Shown here in pieces: positions 1-9,693 of a DNA stretch of 64,000 nt (positions within the stretch are counted from its first letter, which is position 1; each line of letters begins with the position of its first letter). Made by a program: the position numbers and the translations under genes. The notes below the pieces were generated by a model, which was not told the origin of the DNA, made no database searches, and saw only the letters and a program-made list of their open reading frames with translations. The stretch is from an uncultured Candidatus Saccharibacteria bacterium (GTDB lineage Bacteria > Patescibacteriota > Saccharimonadia > Saccharimonadales > Saccharimonadaceae), in NCBI GenBank assembly GCA_947302125.1, contig CAMYUL010000004.1, positions 29,507 through 93,506 on the forward strand, given 5' to 3'.

Positions 1-2
1 AT

Positions 3-404
3 AACCGCTTCTATGTTTACTCAAACAACACTTTCCCAACCAAAGATGCCGGCCTAGATACTTTTGACATTGCCTTAGAAAGTGATATCGATTTCACCCC
101 TGACAATTTCTATATTTGGTCAGAGAATGAGTTCCTCGTAGCCACAAAGGATAACAAGATTGCCTTATTTGACGCAGAACTAGACCGCCTATCAAGATAT
201 GATGTTGAAGGTAATTTCCATTACTTCCTCGATGATTATCTCATTGGCACAATTAAGGATGACAAGCTCATTGTCTATGACTTTGACGGTACTAATCGTC
301 ACGAGCTAGCTAGCGCGACCGGACTTTCCACCATCGCCAAGAACAACAAATATCTCTATTATCAAAACGGTCGCACTATCACCAGGGAAAAGATTTTGAA
401 CTAA
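3..404 (+). CDS. C-terminal fragment of hypothetical protein (5' end outside window), repetitive beta-rich sequence
   Basis: Open frame from the window edge to TAA at 402-404 (NRFYVYSNNTFPTKDAGLDTF...REKILN*), followed by a hairpin. Confidence 0.75.
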   Translation, partial: NRFYVYSNNTFPTKDAGLDTFDIALESDIDFTPDNFYIWSENEFLVATKDNKIALFDAELDRLSRYDVEGNFHYFLDDYLIGTIKDDKLIVYDFDGTNRHELASATGLSTIAKNNKYLYYQNGRTITREKILN

Positions 405-407
405 AAA

Positions 408-442
408 AAAGAGCCCCTGTAGGCTCCATCTCTTCTTATTAT
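408..442 (+). terminator. Rho-independent-like hairpin GAGCC-CCTGTA-GGCTC
   Basis: Inverted repeat just after the stop codon. Confidence 0.5.
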
Positions 443-468
443 AGCACACTTAATTAATTTTGTCAAGA

Positions 469-555
469 TGGTGGGCAACGAGGGACTTGAACCCTCACTC
501 TCTTACGAGAACCAGATTTTGAGTCTAGCGCGTCTACCAGTTCCGCCAGTCGCCC
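469..555 (-). tRNA. tRNA-Leu(CAA), CCA encoded
   Basis: Reverse complement GGGCGACTGGCGGAACTGGTAGACGCGCTAGACTCAAAATCTGG...GAGGGTTCAAGTCCCTCGTTGCCCACCA; long variable arm; loop CTCAAAA. Confidence 0.93.
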
Positions 556-604
556 AATATGTTTATTATACCACAAAAATCAGAAATCGTGTTATAATTA
601 ACCC

Positions 605-1906
605 ATGGATACCGGTGGGCAATCTTCTAATGATCGCAGTCGGCAGACCGCAACAGAAATCGCCAGAAGGAAAGTTCTGGCGGCATATGGTGGCGGTACC
701 TCTTTTTTGCGCAAAACCGAAGGGTCTACTTTTCAGAAAAATCTTGGCAAAGCTGCTAACAATATGCCCGTAGAAGCATACATCGCTACCAGACAAGCTA
801 AGAAAGTTATCCAACCATCCCAGTCAGCTCAGTCAAATCAGCCGGTCGCCCAAGGCGCTCCATCCTACAAGCAAACCCCAATCAGCACAACGGTCACTAC
901 CAACAACAAAGCTACCGCCGAAGAGTGGCAAAAATATCACACCGCCTGGCAAGACTATTACCAAAAATACTACAGTGACTACTATGCCAAAGCTGCCAAA
1001 TCTTATATTGAGAATGAGCGCCTCAAAGATGAGCGCAAAAAACATGACGAAGAGGTCTTGGAGACTCCGCAGCTCCCAGTCAATCCTACTGAAGAAGAGG
1101 AACAGTCCATCATTGACGCCCTCAAAACCACCGTCAAAAAGCACGCCGCCACTACTATGAAAAAATCCCGCAAAATGCGCCGCCTAATGCCACTTCTAGC
1201 CGGCGCGGCAGTCGTCCTAATCGTTCTATTCTTACAATACAACCGCTTAATCTTTGCACCAATCGCCGCCTACGTCTCACCAGGAAATAGCGAAGATACT
1301 GGCATTACTGCTCTTGATCCTACCCTAACTACTGCCATTTCCGCCGACAATCGCCTCATGATTCCAAAGCTCAACGTCGATGTACCAGTTCACTTTGGCA
1401 TCGCCAATGACACCGACACAGTCAACGCCGCCATGGAAAACGGCGTCGCCCAGTTTGCCATTCCTGGCGCCAGTGCTATGCCAGGCGAGATCGGCAACCT
1501 CGTCATCACCGGTCACTCTGCTGGCGACATTTACAGCAATAATCAGTACAAGTTTATTTTCTCCGGCCTTGAGCGCCTCGGAAATGGCGATCTTATTTAC
1601 ATCGATTACGAAGGCAACCGCTATACCTACTCTGTCACTAAGATGGAAACCGTTGAACCAAACAACGTCTCCGCTCTAGTCTATGAGACCGACAAGCCAA
1701 TGCTCACTCTCATCACCTGTACCCCTCTGGGAACTTCTCGCTACCGTCTACTTGTCACCGCCGAACAGATTAACCCAGCCCCATCTGGCGCCACTCAGAC
1801 CGACTTCGTCGACAACGAGGCCGACGGCCCTTACGAGGCTATGCCGGAAAATGAGCCAACTTTCTTCGAGAGAATTTGGAATTTCCTAACCGGTCAAAAT
1901 CGTTAA
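605..1906 (+). CDS. Sortase (class D/E-like) with N-terminal cytoplasmic/TM region
   Basis: Sortase signatures VITGHS and LITCTPLGTSRYRLLV; TM segment LLAGAAVVLIVLFL. Confidence 0.88.
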   Translation: MDTGGQSSNDRSRQTATEIARRKVLAAYGGGTSFLRKTEGSTFQKNLGKAANNMPVEAYIATRQAKKVIQPSQSAQSNQPVAQGAPSYKQTPISTTVTTNNKATAEEWQKYHTAWQDYYQKYYSDYYAKAAKSYIENERLKDERKKHDEEVLETPQLPVNPTEEEEQSIIDALKTTVKKHAATTMKKSRKMRRLMPLLAGAAVVLIVLFLQYNRLIFAPIAAYVSPGNSEDTGITALDPTLTTAISADNRLMIPKLNVDVPVHFGIANDTDTVNAAMENGVAQFAIPGASAMPGEIGNLVITGHSAGDIYSNNQYKFIFSGLERLGNGDLIYIDYEGNRYTYSVTKMETVEPNNVSALVYETDKPMLTLITCTPLGTSRYRLLVTAEQINPAPSGATQTDFVDNEADGPYEAMPENEPTFFERIWNFLTGQNR

Positions 1907-1987
1907 GTTTTTTCGCAAAAAAGTATTGCTTATTGCCACGCTAACGGTTATAATAAGAATAACCTATTTTGTGGAGTGTAATACAAT

Positions 1988-3016
1988 ATGACTAAGATCA
2001 AGATTGATGATGGCAAAAAAACTCGGAAGATTTCCGTTTCTTCTGCGGAGACCCATACGAGCGTCCAGCGCTCCACCACCTTATCTCGCCGCTACGTCCA
2101 TCGCCCAGTTGCTAAGAAAATTGCCGTTTCTGACGCTAACAAGCCAGCAGAAAAGGCTACAAAGTCCAAGAAAGTTATTGCTAAGCCAGCTACTAAGAAG
2201 GTCATCAAAGTTGCTTCTGCCGCTGACAAGTCCGCTAAGCCCGTCGCAAAGAAAGAATCAAAGGATGTCGCTAAGGCTAATGCCGAGATTTTGAAACAAT
2301 CCAAGCTCGCCGCTAAGGCCGCCGCTGAGGCAGAGAAGAAAGCTCGCCTCGCCGCCGTCAAGGCCAAAGCCGACGCCGAGAGACGTGCCCGCATCGCCGA
2401 GAGACAAGCTCGCATCGCTGAGAGGCAAGCTCATCTTGCTGCTAGAAAATCTGTCAAGAAAACTACTTCCGACGACAAGATTCTAAAGAGCGCCCTCAGG
2501 AATGTCGCCTCTATGGATGAGCCAGAAGAAATGCCAAAGAAGTTCAACAAGAAACGCCGCGCTCGCCGCGTATTCTTTGCCTTGCTTTGCTCCGCTGCTA
2601 CAGTCAGCGCCCTTGTCGCTTTTGTCCATTTCAACATGCCTGATCTTTCCGTCCGCGTCGCCGCTATGCAAACCGGCATCGAAGCCACTTATCCAACCTT
2701 CATCCCTAGAAACTACAGCCTTTCTAATGTTTCCTCCGAGAAAGATGGCGAGGTCGTAATGTACTTCAATGGCCCAGAGGGCGCCGGATTCTCCCTTTCT
2801 GAAGAAAAATCCACCTGGGACAGCACCGCCCTTCTTAATAATTACGTCAAGAAGAATTACCCAACCGATTTTACCACCATGCGTGAGCAAGGCATCACTA
2901 TTTACGTCCGCGGCGACAAGGCCTGCTGGGTTAATGGTGGCCTCCTTTACAACATTCACGCTACTGGCAAAAACCTCACCAAAGAACAAATTAGAAACAT
3001 CGCTACCTCTCTATAG
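1988..3016 (+). CDS. Ala/Lys-rich single-pass membrane protein, function unknown
   Basis: Long ORF; coiled-coil-like ARIAERQARIAERQAHLAAR; TM segment; conserved-looking C-terminal domain. Confidence 0.75.
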   Translation: MTKIKIDDGKKTRKISVSSAETHTSVQRSTTLSRRYVHRPVAKKIAVSDANKPAEKATKSKKVIAKPATKKVIKVASAADKSAKPVAKKESKDVAKANAEILKQSKLAAKAAAEAEKKARLAAVKAKADAERRARIAERQARIAERQAHLAARKSVKKTTSDDKILKSALRNVASMDEPEEMPKKFNKKRRARRVFFALLCSAATVSALVAFVHFNMPDLSVRVAAMQTGIEATYPTFIPRNYSLSNVSSEKDGEVVMYFNGPEGAGFSLSEEKSTWDSTALLNNYVKKNYPTDFTTMREQGITIYVRGDKACWVNGGLLYNIHATGKNLTKEQIRNIATSL

Positions 3017-3057
3017 ATTCTCCTGGAAATCCGCTTACTTTGTGGTATAATATTTTT

Positions 3058-4578
3058 ATGAATATTACTCGTTTTGCACCTAGCCCTACTGGCTACATCC
3101 ACCTTGGAAACGTCAGAAGCGCTATTTACCCATATCTTATCGCCAAACAGTCTGATGGTGGTAATTTTATTTTACGTATTGAAGACACTGACCAAAACCG
3201 CTACGTAGAAGGTGCAACCGAGTTAATCTTAGAGACCCTTACTTGGCTCGGCCTTGATTGGGATGAGGGAATCGAAAAAGGTGGCGATCACAGCCCATAT
3301 TATCAATCCGAACGCCGCGACATCTACCACGCTTATGCCAGGAAATTGCTCAAAGCCGGCCGCGCTTACGCCGATCCGACCCCTTCAGAAAAGATTGACG
3401 AGTACAGAAAAGAAGACAATGAGAAAAAGCTCCCATTCCTCTACCGCAATCACCGTCCAGAAACGGCTGATTCGTCTGATGCTTGGGAGCCAGGTACACC
3501 TCTCCGCTTCAAATCCGATCCAAAGAGCGTTGAGTGGCACGACGAAGTCATGGGCGATCTAAAGACCGGCCCAGAGGTTATGGATGATATCATCTTAATC
3601 AAGAAAGACGGCCTCCCGACTTATAACTTCGCCCACATCGTGGACGACTACGAAATGCAAGTTACTCATATTGTTCGCGGTGTAGAATACCTCTCCAGTA
3701 TGCCGAACTACTTAGCAATTTACGAAGCTCTTGGTATCTCCCATCCGAAGTTTGTATCTTTGCCACACGTCTTAGCCACGCAAGGGAACAAAAAGCTTTC
3801 CAAGCGCGACGGAGCTAAATCGGTTATCGATTACAAGGATGAAGGCGTAGTTAAGGAAGCTATGCTAAACTACCTCGCCTGCCTTGGCTGGAACGATGGT
3901 ACCGAGCAAGAAATCTACAGCAAGGACGAGCTCATTGAGAAATTCGACATCTCCCGCATCCAGACTTCCGGCGCTCGTTTCGACGAAGTCAAGCTGCTTT
4001 GGCAAAATGGTCAATGGATCCGCAAGATCTACGACGAGCAAGGTGTAGATGCGCTTTACGACCGCACCGTCTCTAGAGACGAGGCCTCTATTAAGAGCAA
4101 TGCCATCAACCCTACCAGAGATAGTCTAATCAACTTTTGGCCAGAAATTGCCATGGATTATTCGGAAGACTATCGCAAGCAAGTCTTGTCCATCATTTAC
4201 GATCGCCTCAAAGTTCTGTCTGATCTCAGAGAATACACTACTTATTTCTTTGAGGATCCACGCATTGATCTAGAGTTCTTACAGAGCAACAAATTTATCA
4301 AAAAGCTCTCCGAGACCGAACAGCGCGACTTACTCTCAGCCGCCATCGACAAACTTCAGAATGTCGAAGATTGGACTGCAGATAATTTACAAAACACCCT
4401 TAACGACCTTCTTGCAGAGACCGGCAAAAAGCCAGCAGAGCTCTTTAGCCTCATCCGCATTGCGATTTCTTACGCCAATTTCTCACCGGCGCTTCATCTC
4501 ACTATGGCAGTGCTTGGAAAAGACCGCACTATTGCTCGCCTTAACGCTACTTGCTCCGCTATCGTCAACGATCTCTAA
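3058..4578 (+). CDS. gltX: Glutamyl-tRNA synthetase
   Basis: FAPSPTGYIHLGNVRSAIYPY, LRIEDTDQNRY, KLSKRDGAKS. Start placed at 3058 because upstream codons overlap TATAAT at 3046-3051. Confidence 0.95.
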   Translation: MNITRFAPSPTGYIHLGNVRSAIYPYLIAKQSDGGNFILRIEDTDQNRYVEGATELILETLTWLGLDWDEGIEKGGDHSPYYQSERRDIYHAYARKLLKAGRAYADPTPSEKIDEYRKEDNEKKLPFLYRNHRPETADSSDAWEPGTPLRFKSDPKSVEWHDEVMGDLKTGPEVMDDIILIKKDGLPTYNFAHIVDDYEMQVTHIVRGVEYLSSMPNYLAIYEALGISHPKFVSLPHVLATQGNKKLSKRDGAKSVIDYKDEGVVKEAMLNYLACLGWNDGTEQEIYSKDELIEKFDISRIQTSGARFDEVKLLWQNGQWIRKIYDEQGVDALYDRTVSRDEASIKSNAINPTRDSLINFWPEIAMDYSEDYRKQVLSIIYDRLKVLSDLREYTTYFFEDPRIDLEFLQSNKFIKKLSETEQRDLLSAAIDKLQNVEDWTADNLQNTLNDLLAETGKKPAELFSLIRIAISYANFSPALHLTMAVLGKDRTIARLNATCSAIVNDL

Positions 4579-4586
4579 TTTTGCCT

Positions 4587-4687
4587 TACCTTAAGCGCTT
4601 TTACGATTACCATAAGCTTTTTTATTGTTTATCATAAACTTTTTGACACTTACCATAAGCGCAAACTCCACATACCATAAGCTTTTT
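4587..4687 (+). repeat. Five direct repeats of TACCATAAGC(TTTTT), 21/22/21/22-bp spacing
   Basis: Copies begin at 4587, 4608, 4630, 4651 and 4673. Confidence 0.9.
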
Positions 4688-4721
4688 GCCTTTCCATTCC
4701 GCTTATGCTATAATTTAGCGT

Positions 4722-6053
4722 ATGGATACATCAAATGATAATCAGATGGAGTCCGTAGCAGAAGAGGTCGTCGTGGTCTCAGAAGAAGTTACGACAAAAG
4801 CTCCAGTTAAGAAGAAATCTAAGAAAACCAAGGAGTTCAAAAAAGTCAGCACTCCAAAAACTGAAGAAGAGCTCAAAAAGAGTAAACACAAAAAATGCAT
4901 CATCATTACCGCCATTGTTATTTTGCTTCTTGCCATTATTGGCGGAGTAGTCTGGCTTGTATTTTTTAGCAATATTTTCAAGAACGAAGAGACTGTCGTA
5001 GAAGATGAAGAAATCGTCGTAGAAGGACCGAAGTTTTATGGTAAGCTCTCCGGCCTTCAAATCAAAGACGAATCAGAAAACTCTAAACCAACTTATTGTA
5101 TCCAAATCCCTAACGGCATCGACGGTGCCCGCCCGCAAGCCGGCCTAAACCAAGCCGCCGTGGTCTTCGAAGCTATCGCCGAAGCTGGCATTACCCGCTT
5201 TGCCGCAATTTACCAAAATCCAAAAGATGAGGCTATCGGCCCAATCCGTTCACTTCGCAACTACTATCTAGACTGGGATACTCCGTTTGATTGTACCGTA
5301 GTCCACGCCGGTGGCGCCACTGACGCCATTGCCGCACTTCGCGCCGGCGGTTACCGCGAGGTTGACGAGTCACTCATCTACACTTGGCGCAACGTTTCTT
5401 CCTACTGGGCACCAAACAACCTCTTCACCTCAGCCGAGCTTCTCGAAAAAGCCGCCCGGGATGACGGCTATAGCTCTTCTAACCCACAAGTGCTACCGCG
5501 CCTCACGCCAGAAGAAGCCGCAGACGCTGTTGCCACCGCCCGCAAAAATGCTGGCCTAGATCAAACTGAAGAGAACGCCGAGGAAAATGCCGAAGAGAAT
5601 GTCACTCCTCTCGTCAAAGAAATTGCCGTCAATTTTGGCGGAGTCGGCAGCTTTAACACCGTTTATCATTACGACGAAGCCACTAATTCCTATAATCGTT
5701 CCTACGCTTCTGGCGAAGATCATATCGTCTACACTTGCATTGACACCGGCAAAGCCCAGCCTGATCCAAAAACTGACTGTGGCGTAGCTAAGCAGGTCAG
5801 CCCTTCAGCCATCGCCGTCATGAAGGTTGATGAGTATCTTGATACCGATAATTATCATCATGTTATCCAGACCATCGGCACTGGCAATGCCTATATCTTC
5901 CAGAATGGCACCGCCACTCGTGGCACCTGGAAAAAGAATAGTAAGTCCGCTCAAATCGAATTTAGAGATGACAGTGGCAACACTATCTCCTTTACTCCAG
6001 GACAGCTCTGGATTGCCGCCATTCCAAACTCCGGTGGTAGCGTCAGATATTAG
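4722..6053 (+). CDS. DUF3048 (YerB-like) membrane protein
   Basis: RPQAGLNQAAVVFEAIAEAGITRFAAIYQNPKDEAIGPIRSLRNYYLDW resembles the DUF3048 family; N-terminal TM. Confidence 0.8.
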   Translation: MDTSNDNQMESVAEEVVVVSEEVTTKAPVKKKSKKTKEFKKVSTPKTEEELKKSKHKKCIIITAIVILLLAIIGGVVWLVFFSNIFKNEETVVEDEEIVVEGPKFYGKLSGLQIKDESENSKPTYCIQIPNGIDGARPQAGLNQAAVVFEAIAEAGITRFAAIYQNPKDEAIGPIRSLRNYYLDWDTPFDCTVVHAGGATDAIAALRAGGYREVDESLIYTWRNVSSYWAPNNLFTSAELLEKAARDDGYSSSNPQVLPRLTPEEAADAVATARKNAGLDQTEENAEENAEENVTPLVKEIAVNFGGVGSFNTVYHYDEATNSYNRSYASGEDHIVYTCIDTGKAQPDPKTDCGVAKQVSPSAIAVMKVDEYLDTDNYHHVIQTIGTGNAYIFQNGTATRGTWKKNSKSAQIEFRDDSGNTISFTPGQLWIAAIPNSGGSVRY

Positions 6054-6092
6054 TCACTCCAACATTATCCATCGCCCGTTGCAAAATTAAGC

Positions 6093-6462
6093 AGGAAAAA
6101 GGCCCGTAGAATTAACTACGGGCCTGGCAGGTATGGTGACAACGCACATGGTAGAAGTAGTAGTGAAAGTGCCACAAAGTGGTGTGGTGAAGGACTTCTG
6201 ATGTGCGGAGGGATTGCCACACAGGGTTTCTCGAGTGAACTCTGTGTCGGGGGAAAGCAACCCCTTGTCTATGTGCTACATTTTGCAGACTTTCTGCAAA
6301 ACGCCGTTTTTTTATTTAGTAGGCTTCCTATTGTAGATTTAAATCTACCTACAATTGTAGATTTTAGCTATGATTGCTGTAGATCTTACTCTACTTATTC
6401 CGCAGGTCTTAGCCTACCTTTCTAGGTGAATAAAATGCCCCAAAGGGCATTTCTCACTCTAT
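6093..6462 (-). ncRNA. Structured ncRNA candidate, family not recognised
   Basis: Minus promoter TTGACT-17nt-TATAAT (fwd 6492-6497 / 6469-6474), terminator AGGCCCGTAG-N6-CTACGGGCCT-TTTT at the other end, several long internal stems; no good ORF. Confidence 0.6.
6095..6125 (-). terminator. Rho-independent terminator
   Basis: AGGCCCGTAG/CTACGGGCCT followed by T-run on the minus strand. Confidence 0.8.
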
Positions 6463-6559
6463 GCCTTTATTATAGCACACATAGCCAAAAAAGTCAATAC
6501 CATTTATGCTATTTTACCCACTTTACATTCTCCGCTCTCTGTGTTAAAATAAAACAAGT

Positions 6560-6636
6560 GGTTCCGTCGTCTAGTGGTCTAGGACGTCTGGTTCTCATCC
6601 AGAAAATCGCGGGTTCGACTCCCGCCGGAATCACCA
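6560..6636 (+). tRNA. tRNA-Glu(CUC), CCA encoded
   Basis: GGTTCCGTCGTCTAGTGGTCTAGGACGTCTGGTTCTCATCCAG...GGGTTCGACTCCCGCCGGAATCACCA. Confidence 0.93.
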
Positions 6637-6753
6637 AACTAGGATCAGAGCCAAAAGTAGGCTCTTTTTTATATCACGAAACTACACTATAAACCCACTC
6701 GAAAGGGCTTATTTTTATTGCTTTTTTAAGGAGAAAATGTTATAATTAAGCGT

Positions 6754-8157
6754 ATGAAAACTCTTCCTATCGTCGCATTAATTGGCCAGACTAACGCCGG
6801 CAAATCCAGCCTGCTTAATCGTTTTGCGCACAAAAATATTGCCATTGTAGCCAGGGAAGAGGGCACCACTCGCGACAATGTTGTTACTAGCATTGACGAC
6901 AAATTCCTACTAGTCGACACCGCCGGTCTTAAAAACCCAGAAGATAGTTTCGAGGCCAGCATCCAGGAGCAGATTAATGACGCTATCGACTCCGCCGAAA
7001 TTATCCTACTTACCGTCGACTCTACCAAGTATTTCAACCATTACGACAAGAATATTGCTAAGTCCGCGCTCCGCTCCAAGAAGCCGGTATTCTTGCTACT
7101 CAATAAGTCCGACCGCGGCGAGGCTCTAGACATAAACGAGTTCCGCGCTCTAGGCATCGATGAGTCGTATATTTTCCGCACTTCCGCCACCACCGGTCAG
7201 GGAATCGCAGAGGTTAAAAAGGCAATTCTAGCAAAAATCCCAGAGCCAAAAGCTTCCATCAAAGACGACGAAAACACCTTAAAGATTGCCCTTATCGGCC
7301 GTCCAAATGTCGGCAAATCCAGTCTTTTTAATTCTCTTGCCAAGAAACAACAGGCCATCGTCAGCAGCCGCCAGGGAACCACTCGCGATATCAATCGTGT
7401 AGAGATTAAATACCACGGTCGCACCCTAGAAATCCTTGACACCGCCGGCCTCAGAAAGCCCGGCCGCCGCGAAGTCGGCATTGAGAAATTCTCCGCCATC
7501 CGCACCCTCGCCGCCATCGAAGAGGCCGATATTTGCGCCCTTCTAGTAGATTCCACCGAGCCACACTCCAAGCTCGACCAGTCTCTCGCCGGCCAAATCG
7601 TCGAAGCTGGCAAGGGAATTATCATGGTTGTTACTAAGTCCGACCTCTTAGAAAACGCCGAACCAACCAATTACTTCGGCGAAGAAAACATCAAAAACCG
7701 CACCGCCGCCGACTTCCTATTAGACCAACTCGAGCGCGATTTCAACTTCTTACCATACGCACCGGTACTCTTTACCAGCTCCGAAACTGGCAAAAACGTC
7801 ACTAAGCTATTCGAGCTCGCCGAGCAAATCGACGAAGCCCGTCATCACCAAATTGCCACCAAGGACTTAAACCACATCTTACAGGAGGCCAAATCCGAAC
7901 ACTTGCCAGCCGGCCTTAAAAACACTCATCCAAAGCCGAAATACATTGTCCAGACCGACGTCTGTCCGCCATGGTTCGTCATTCACGGCCACGATCTCGA
8001 CCTCTTGCACTGGTCTTACAAGCGTTTCTTGGAGCGCAAAATCCGCGAATTTTACCCTTATGTTGGTACGCCAATCATGTTCTCATTTAGAAGTGACAAT
8101 AGTAAAAAAGCACAAGATCTAGAAGACGGTGCCCCTGCAAAGAGAAAGGTTAGCTAA
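6754..8157 (+). CDS. der: Ribosome-associated GTPase Der/EngA (two G domains)
   Basis: GQTNAGKSSLLNRF and GRPNVGKSSLFNSL, DTAGL motifs, C-terminal KH-like domain. Confidence 0.95.
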   Translation: MKTLPIVALIGQTNAGKSSLLNRFAHKNIAIVAREEGTTRDNVVTSIDDKFLLVDTAGLKNPEDSFEASIQEQINDAIDSAEIILLTVDSTKYFNHYDKNIAKSALRSKKPVFLLLNKSDRGEALDINEFRALGIDESYIFRTSATTGQGIAEVKKAILAKIPEPKASIKDDENTLKIALIGRPNVGKSSLFNSLAKKQQAIVSSRQGTTRDINRVEIKYHGRTLEILDTAGLRKPGRREVGIEKFSAIRTLAAIEEADICALLVDSTEPHSKLDQSLAGQIVEAGKGIIMVVTKSDLLENAEPTNYFGEENIKNRTAADFLLDQLERDFNFLPYAPVLFTSSETGKNVTKLFELAEQIDEARHHQIATKDLNHILQEAKSEHLPAGLKNTHPKPKYIVQTDVCPPWFVIHGHDLDLLHWSYKRFLERKIREFYPYVGTPIMFSFRSDNSKKAQDLEDGAPAKRKVS

Positions 8158-8159
8158 AG

Positions 8160-8678
8160 ATGAAATTAATTGTCGGTTTTGGCAATCCAGAAGCAAAATA
8201 TAACTTTACCCGCCACAATTCCGGCTTCTTAGCCTTAGATTTTTATGCCAAAATCAAAGACCTTTCCTGGGAAAAGACCGAAAAAATGGGTGCCATCTGG
8301 CTAAAGACCAAGGATGCTATCTTTATCAAGCCTCAGACTTATTACAACGAGGTTGGGCGCAGCATCCAAGCCTTCGCTCACTTCTATAAGATCAAACCCG
8401 CCGATATTTTAATCGTTTGCGATGATTTCAACCTCGAATTTGGCAAAATTCGCCTCCGCGAAAAAGGCTCCGCCGGCGGCAATAATGGCCTAAAATCCAC
8501 CATTAAAGAGCTCGGCACCGAAGAATTCCCACGCCTCCGCCTCGGTACTGGCAACCCAGAACTCCGTCAAAAACTCGGCGACACCGACTTTGTCCTTGGT
8601 AAATTCACCCCAGACGAAAAAGCCGCCCTCCCAGACATCCTCCGCGAAGTCTCCGCCAAGCTTGACGAAATTATCTAA
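8160..8678 (+). CDS. pth: Peptidyl-tRNA hydrolase
   Basis: MKLIVGFGNPEAKYNFTRHNSGFLALD, GSAGGNNGLKS. Confidence 0.95.
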   Translation: MKLIVGFGNPEAKYNFTRHNSGFLALDFYAKIKDLSWEKTEKMGAIWLKTKDAIFIKPQTYYNEVGRSIQAFAHFYKIKPADILIVCDDFNLEFGKIRLREKGSAGGNNGLKSTIKELGTEEFPRLRLGTGNPELRQKLGDTDFVLGKFTPDEKAALPDILREVSAKLDEII

Positions 8679-9675
8679 TCATCCATCGATTCGCACCTAG
8701 GGACTTAATCGCCCCCTTGATTTCCAGCGCCGTCACCGCCTGAGAAAAGTCCGCCGCAGAGAAACCGCCTTTCTCAATGATTTCATCGCCATCACAAATC
8801 CCAGACACCAAAAACCCCAAAACCTGCACTTCCACCTCTGTTTCTGCCAGCAGGGAAAGTTGCTGTAATTTCTTTTCCTGCGCCGATAGACGCCGCTTGT
8901 GAACGTCGCCTCTCCCACCACATTTTGCATCACCTCTGCCATAGCCCACACTATCATCATCGCCCCTATTAAAACCACTAGGGAATAACAGCCCCAAAAG
9001 ATCCGCCTCCTCTGTATAAGGCGCCGCCCCCTGCGCCAACAACTTATTGCACCCCTTAGATGACAGCCGCGTAATGTCTCCCGGCACCACCATCAGATCC
9101 TTCCCCTGGTACAGTGCGTGTGTTGCAGTATTAAGTGACCCGCTCCTATCCGCCGCCTCCGCCACCAGCACCACGTCCGACAGCCCGGAAATTATCCGAT
9201 TTCTCTCTAGAAACCGCACCTTAAGATGCGTCTTACCTTCCGCCAAATCATCTGGCCCATATTCAGAAATCACCGCCCCGCCCTTTTCTACAATCTCTCC
9301 GGCCAGTCTTACGTGCTCCTTCGGATACACCTCTGTAATTGGTGTCCCCAGCACCGCCACCGTCACACCACCCGCATCTAACGCACCCCTGTGCGCGATT
9401 GAATCTATCCCATACGCCAGACCCGAAACTACCACCGCCCCCGCCTTCGCCGCCGCATAGGCCGCCTTATACGCCACCTCATATCCATAAGAGGTATTCT
9501 TCCTAGCCCCCACGATCGCCACAGTAGGGCATTTTTTGGGCAATTTTCCATAAAAATACAACATTTTTACGTTAAGCGCAAGCGGAATTAACACCTCTGT
9601 AAATTCATGCTCTTGGGGTGAGATTTTATTGATTTTCATAAAAAATATGAAAAAAGTGTTGACTTTATTTTTCAA
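8671..9675 (-). CDS. dprA: DNA processing protein DprA (start may be at 9639)
   Basis: VAIVGARKNTSYGYEVA, VVSGLAYGIDSIAHRGAL, GSLNTATHALYQGKDLMVVPGD. Confidence 0.92.
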   Translation of the reverse strand: MKNKVNTFFIFFMKINKISPQEHEFTEVLIPLALNVKMLYFYGKLPKKCPTVAIVGARKNTSYGYEVAYKAAYAAAKAGAVVVSGLAYGIDSIAHRGALDAGGVTVAVLGTPITEVYPKEHVRLAGEIVEKGGAVISEYGPDDLAEGKTHLKVRFLERNRIISGLSDVVLVAEAADRSGSLNTATHALYQGKDLMVVPGDITRLSSKGCNKLLAQGAAPYTEEADLLGLLFPSGFNRGDDDSVGYGRGDAKCGGRGDVHKRRLSAQEKKLQQLSLLAETEVEVQVLGFLVSGICDGDEIIEKGGFSAADFSQAVTALEIKGAIKSLGANRWMIR

Positions 9676-9687
9676 CTGTGCTATAAT
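9659..9687 (+). promoter_or_regulatory. Sigma70-type promoter TTGACT-17-TATAAT for ncRNA
   Basis: -35 at 9659-9664, -10 at 9682-9687. Confidence 0.75.
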
Positions 9688-9693
9688 GATAAC

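Noticed and set aside
3040-3057. Upstream start (MWYNIF) of gltX, and similar MWYNGG/MCYNGG/MVYNRG starts
   Set aside because: These codons translate the -10 TATAAT box; the internal ATG matches the conserved N-terminus
6340-6370. ATTGTAGAT motifs resembling type V (Cas12a) CRISPR repeat ends
   Set aside because: Only short self-complementary words (GTAGATTTAAATCTAC, TACAATTGTAG); no regular repeat-spacer structure and no cas genes
6201-6692. ORFs at 6201-6425 and 6426-6692
   Set aside because: Overlap the structured ncRNA candidate and the tRNA-Glu; no conserved protein signal
9047-9460. 137-aa ORF on the strand opposite dprA (and many similar antisense ORFs in the track)
   Set aside because: Fully antisense to a confident conserved gene; product of codon bias
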